This document shows positions 6,588 to 8,138 of a stretch of 8,138 nucleotides of DNA, piece after piece. Source of the stretch: CAZWZG01 sp964638245 (GTDB taxonomy: Bacteria > Pseudomonadota > Alphaproteobacteria > Rhodobacterales > Rhodobacteraceae); NCBI GenBank assembly GCA_964638245.1, contig CAZWZG010000141.1, positions 1 through 8,138 of the forward strand. Direction: 5' to 3'. The notes below the pieces were generated by a model. The model made no database searches, was not told where the DNA came from, and saw nothing but the letters and a program-made list of their open reading frames with translations. The translations under genes were made by a program, and so were the position numbers. Each line of letters begins with the position of its first letter. Positions within the stretch are counted from its first letter, which is position 1.

Positions 6588-6631
6588 GGCGGGTGCTGAG
6601 ACCTATCTGACGGTTAATGACAGCACCCGCC
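6588..6631 (+). promoter_or_regulatory. 11-bp inverted repeat with the CPBP protease start codon in its loop
   Basis: GGCGGGTGCTG (6588-6598) and CAGCACCCGCC (6621-6631) are perfect reverse complements separated by 22 nt. In RNA they would make a stable GC-rich stem starting 4 nt after the stop of the upstream gene. The loop holds the ATG of the protease gene (6617-6619), and the right arm is its codons 2-5. No U-tract follows, so a simple intrinsic terminator is unlikely; translational control or mRNA processing between the two genes is a possible role. Confidence 0.55.
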
Positions 6632-7531
6632 CCTACCTATTCCCATCGCCACAACCTGGCCTTTTCGCGCTTTATCCTTCCGGCGGAGCGTGCGCCGCAG
6701 GCGTGGAAGCTTCTGCTGGGGATCGTGTTGATCCTTGTGATCTATGCCTTGGGCATTGCGCAGCTGGTGTTTGGGGCGGTTTTGATCACGGGCACGTCGG
6801 CGGACGTTTTCATGTCGATGATCCAGGTGCCCAAGACGCCAGGGACGACGTATTTCGTTCTGGCGACCTTCATCCCGCTTCTGATCGGTATTTTCACGGC
6901 CGCCGCGGTGATCCATGGGCGTGGCCCGATGAGCCTGATCGGCCCGCCGGGCAAAACGCTCCGCCATTTCGGGGTGGCTTTTGGTGTGATGGCCGTCGTT
7001 CTGGCCGTGGCGGGGACGGCGAGTTTCCTGACGGCTGAGACGATCCCGAACCTCAGCTTTCCGACATGGGCGATGCTGTTGCCGCTGTCGCTGCTCGGGT
7101 TTCTGATCCAGACCGGTACGGAAGAAATCCTGTTTCGCGGCTACATGCAGCAGCAGCTTGCAGCGCGCTACAAAAGCCGGGTGATCTGGTTGCTGGGGCC
7201 GTCGCTGATCTTTGGGCTGATGCATTTTTCGCCGACCTTGCCGTTGCCCACGGTCCTGTATGCCATCGGGGCAGCGACGCTTTTTGGGCTGATCGCGGCG
7301 GATCTGACGGCGCAATCGGGGAGTATTGGCCCCGCGTGGGGCATGCATTTTGCCAACAACTGTTTCGCGGCCCTGATCCTTGCGCCGCGCGATACGATTG
7401 AAGGGCTGGCGCTGTTCCTGACGCCGTATTCGATGATCGACGAAAGTTCTCTTTCGGTGGGTACGGTCGTGGTGCATGCCACGGTGCTGTTGTCGACATG
7501 GTGGGTCATACGGCGCCTGATCCGGCGGTGA
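6617..7531 (+). CDS. CPBP-family intramembrane glutamic endopeptidase
   Basis: This is a polytopic membrane protein of the CPBP (CAAX prenyl protease 2 / bacteriocin-processing, Rce1-like) family. Members cleave peptide bonds within the membrane; bacterial substrates are mostly unknown. All three family motifs are present: EExxxR at 169-174 (TGTEEILFRGYMQ), FxxxH at 199-203 (FGLMH) and HxxxN at 244-248 (GMHFANN), so it is predicted active. Hydrophobic segments are seen at about 32-57, 79-98, 118-140, 151-167, 189-202, 212-230, 242-256 and 283-298. The 304-residue length is normal. The start at 6617 leaves about 30 polar residues before the first membrane helix; the Shine-Dalgarno sequence is poor and the start lies in a hairpin loop. 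It follows the VPLPA-CTERM gene by 33 nt on the same strand, so co-transcription is likely. A GC hairpin follows the stop. Confidence 0.92.
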   Translation: MTAPAPTYSHRHNLAFSRFILPAERAPQAWKLLLGIVLILVIYALGIAQLVFGAVLITGTSADVFMSMIQVPKTPGTTYFVLATFIPLLIGIFTAAAVIHGRGPMSLIGPPGKTLRHFGVAFGVMAVVLAVAGTASFLTAETIPNLSFPTWAMLLPLSLLGFLIQTGTEEILFRGYMQQQLAARYKSRVIWLLGPSLIFGLMHFSPTLPLPTVLYAIGAATLFGLIAADLTAQSGSIGPAWGMHFANNCFAALILAPRDTIEGLALFLTPYSMIDESSLSVGTVVVHATVLLSTWWVIRRLIRR

Positions 7532-7537
7532 GGCGCT

Positions 7538-7557
7538 GCCCGGCGGCGTCGCCGGGC
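7538..7557 (+). terminator. GC-rich hairpin after the CPBP protease gene
   Basis: GCCCGGCG and CGCCGGGC form a perfect 8-bp stem around the loop GCGT, starting 6 nt after the stop codon. No T-run follows, so it is not a classical intrinsic terminator. GC-rich hairpins of this sort often mark 3' ends in high-GC bacteria, and the position between two genes supports an end-of-transcript role. Confidence 0.5.
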
Positions 7558-7597
7558 GTGTCGGTTGAGCTAGGCCGCACAACTGATACCGCTCTAT

Positions 7598-7626
7598 TTG
7601 CAAATCTCCCTTGGCTTGATTAACTG
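7598..7626 (+). promoter_or_regulatory. Possible accD promoter
   Basis: TTGCAA (7598-7603) and TAACTG (7621-7626) are separated by 17 bp in the only AT-richer patch of the 129-bp gap before accD. The -35 keeps the TTG favoured by alphaproteobacterial sigma-70; the -10 match is modest. Transcription would begin near 7633, leaving a leader of about 28 nt. Confidence 0.3.
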
Positions 7627-7660
7627 GACGCCATGAGCAGACAGGGGTGATCGAGCGCCA

Positions 7661-8138
7661 ATGAACTGGATTTCAAATTACGTCCGGCCGCGGATCAATT
7701 CGCTGTTTTCGCGCCGCGAGGTGCCCGAGAACCTTTGGACGAAATGCACCGACTGCGGCACGATGCTGTTTCACCGCGAGTTGAGCGATAACCTGAACGT
7801 CTGCACCAATTGCGGGCATCACATGGCGATCCGCCCGCGTGACCGCTTTACGGCTCTGTTCGATGGCGGGATTTTCACGGAAGTTGCGGTTGAGGCGCCT
7901 TTGGTCGACCCGCTGCAGTTTCGCGACCAGAAACGCTATCCCCACCGGATGAAAACGGCCCAGCGCAATACCGGCGAGGCCGAGGCGATGCTGGTGGCCG
8001 AAGGGGAAATCGGGCGCACGCCCATCGTGGCTGCGGCGCAGGATTTCAGTTTCATGGGCGGCTCCATGGGCATGTATGTGGGCAATGCGATCATTGCGGC
8101 GGCCGAGCGTGCCGTGCAATTGAAACGCCCCCTCGTGC
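7661..8138 (+). CDS. accD: Acetyl-CoA carboxylase carboxyltransferase subunit beta, 5' part
   Basis: AccD pairs with AccA as the carboxyltransferase of acetyl-CoA carboxylase, moving CO2 from biotin carried by AccB to acetyl-CoA to give malonyl-CoA for fatty-acid synthesis in the cytosol. The N-terminus MNWISNYVRPRINSLFSRREVPENLWTKC is typical. A Cys4 zinc ribbon uses Cys29, Cys32, Cys48 and Cys51 (CTDCG ... CTNCGHHM). The start of the crotonase-like carboxyltransferase domain follows, with VAAAQDFSFMGGSMGMYVGNAI. The frame is open from 7661 to the window end (159 codons plus one base) with no stop; family members have about 290-310 residues, so roughly half is present. AGGGGTGA lies 10 nt upstream of the ATG. 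No partner acc or fol gene is visible in the window. Confidence 0.96.
   Translation, partial: MNWISNYVRPRINSLFSRREVPENLWTKCTDCGTMLFHRELSDNLNVCTNCGHHMAIRPRDRFTALFDGGIFTEVAVEAPLVDPLQFRDQKRYPHRMKTAQRNTGEAEAMLVAEGEIGRTPIVAAAQDFSFMGGSMGMYVGNAIIAAAERAVQLKRPLV

Noticed and set aside
6614..7603. 329-residue minus-strand open frame
   Set aside because: It is antisense to the CPBP protease, is extremely rich in Arg, Gln and His, and has no recognisable domain; it is a by-product of GC-rich codon use.
7673..8119. 148-residue minus-strand open frame
   Set aside because: It is antisense to accD, whose zinc ribbon and carboxyltransferase motifs are clear.

Overview
The window looks like a chromosomal segment of a GC-rich alphaproteobacterium, most likely Rhodobacterales (Rhodobacteraceae/Roseobacter group). 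Three things support this: an IlvD and an AccD of alphaproteobacterial type, a protein resembling the Rhodobacteraceae-restricted DUF6478 family, and a surface protein with a VPLPA-type C-terminal sorting signal. No rRNA, tRNA, CRISPR array, transposase or phage gene was seen. The species cannot be named from the sequence.

Layout. Positions 1-5130 are all read leftwards (minus strand). In transcription order they hold ilvD (dihydroxy-acid dehydratase), a small lipoprotein gene whose start overlaps the ilvD stop by 20 bp, a DUF6478-like gene, a 128-residue unknown gene coupled to it through a GTGA overlap, and fadH (2,4-dienoyl-CoA reductase), which runs off the left edge. Positions 5131-5374 form a divergent intergenic region with a perfect 16-bp palindrome. 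Positions 5375-8138 are read rightwards: a secreted VPLPA-CTERM protein, a CPBP-family intramembrane protease, a hairpin, and the 5' part of accD, which runs off the right edge.

Assembly gap. fadH is interrupted by exactly 100 Ns flanked by two identical 55-bp copies that touch the gap on both sides. This is an unmerged contig overlap and not biology. Removing one copy and the Ns (155 bp) restores a continuous FadH reading frame, so the gene should not be called a pseudogene.

How the genes relate. IlvD (branched-chain amino acid synthesis), AccD (malonyl-CoA formation) and FadH (degradation of unsaturated fatty acids) are core metabolic genes that share no single pathway. The most interesting accessory part is the adjacent VPLPA-CTERM protein and CPBP protease, 33 nt apart on the same strand. 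An 11-bp inverted repeat joins them and places the protease start codon in its loop. Candidate regulatory sites are a 15-bp operator-like palindrome before fadH, two GTTAACCA repeats (CtrA half-site-like) before the DUF6478-like gene, and the 16-bp palindrome before ilvD. All regulatory assignments are inference from sequence pattern.
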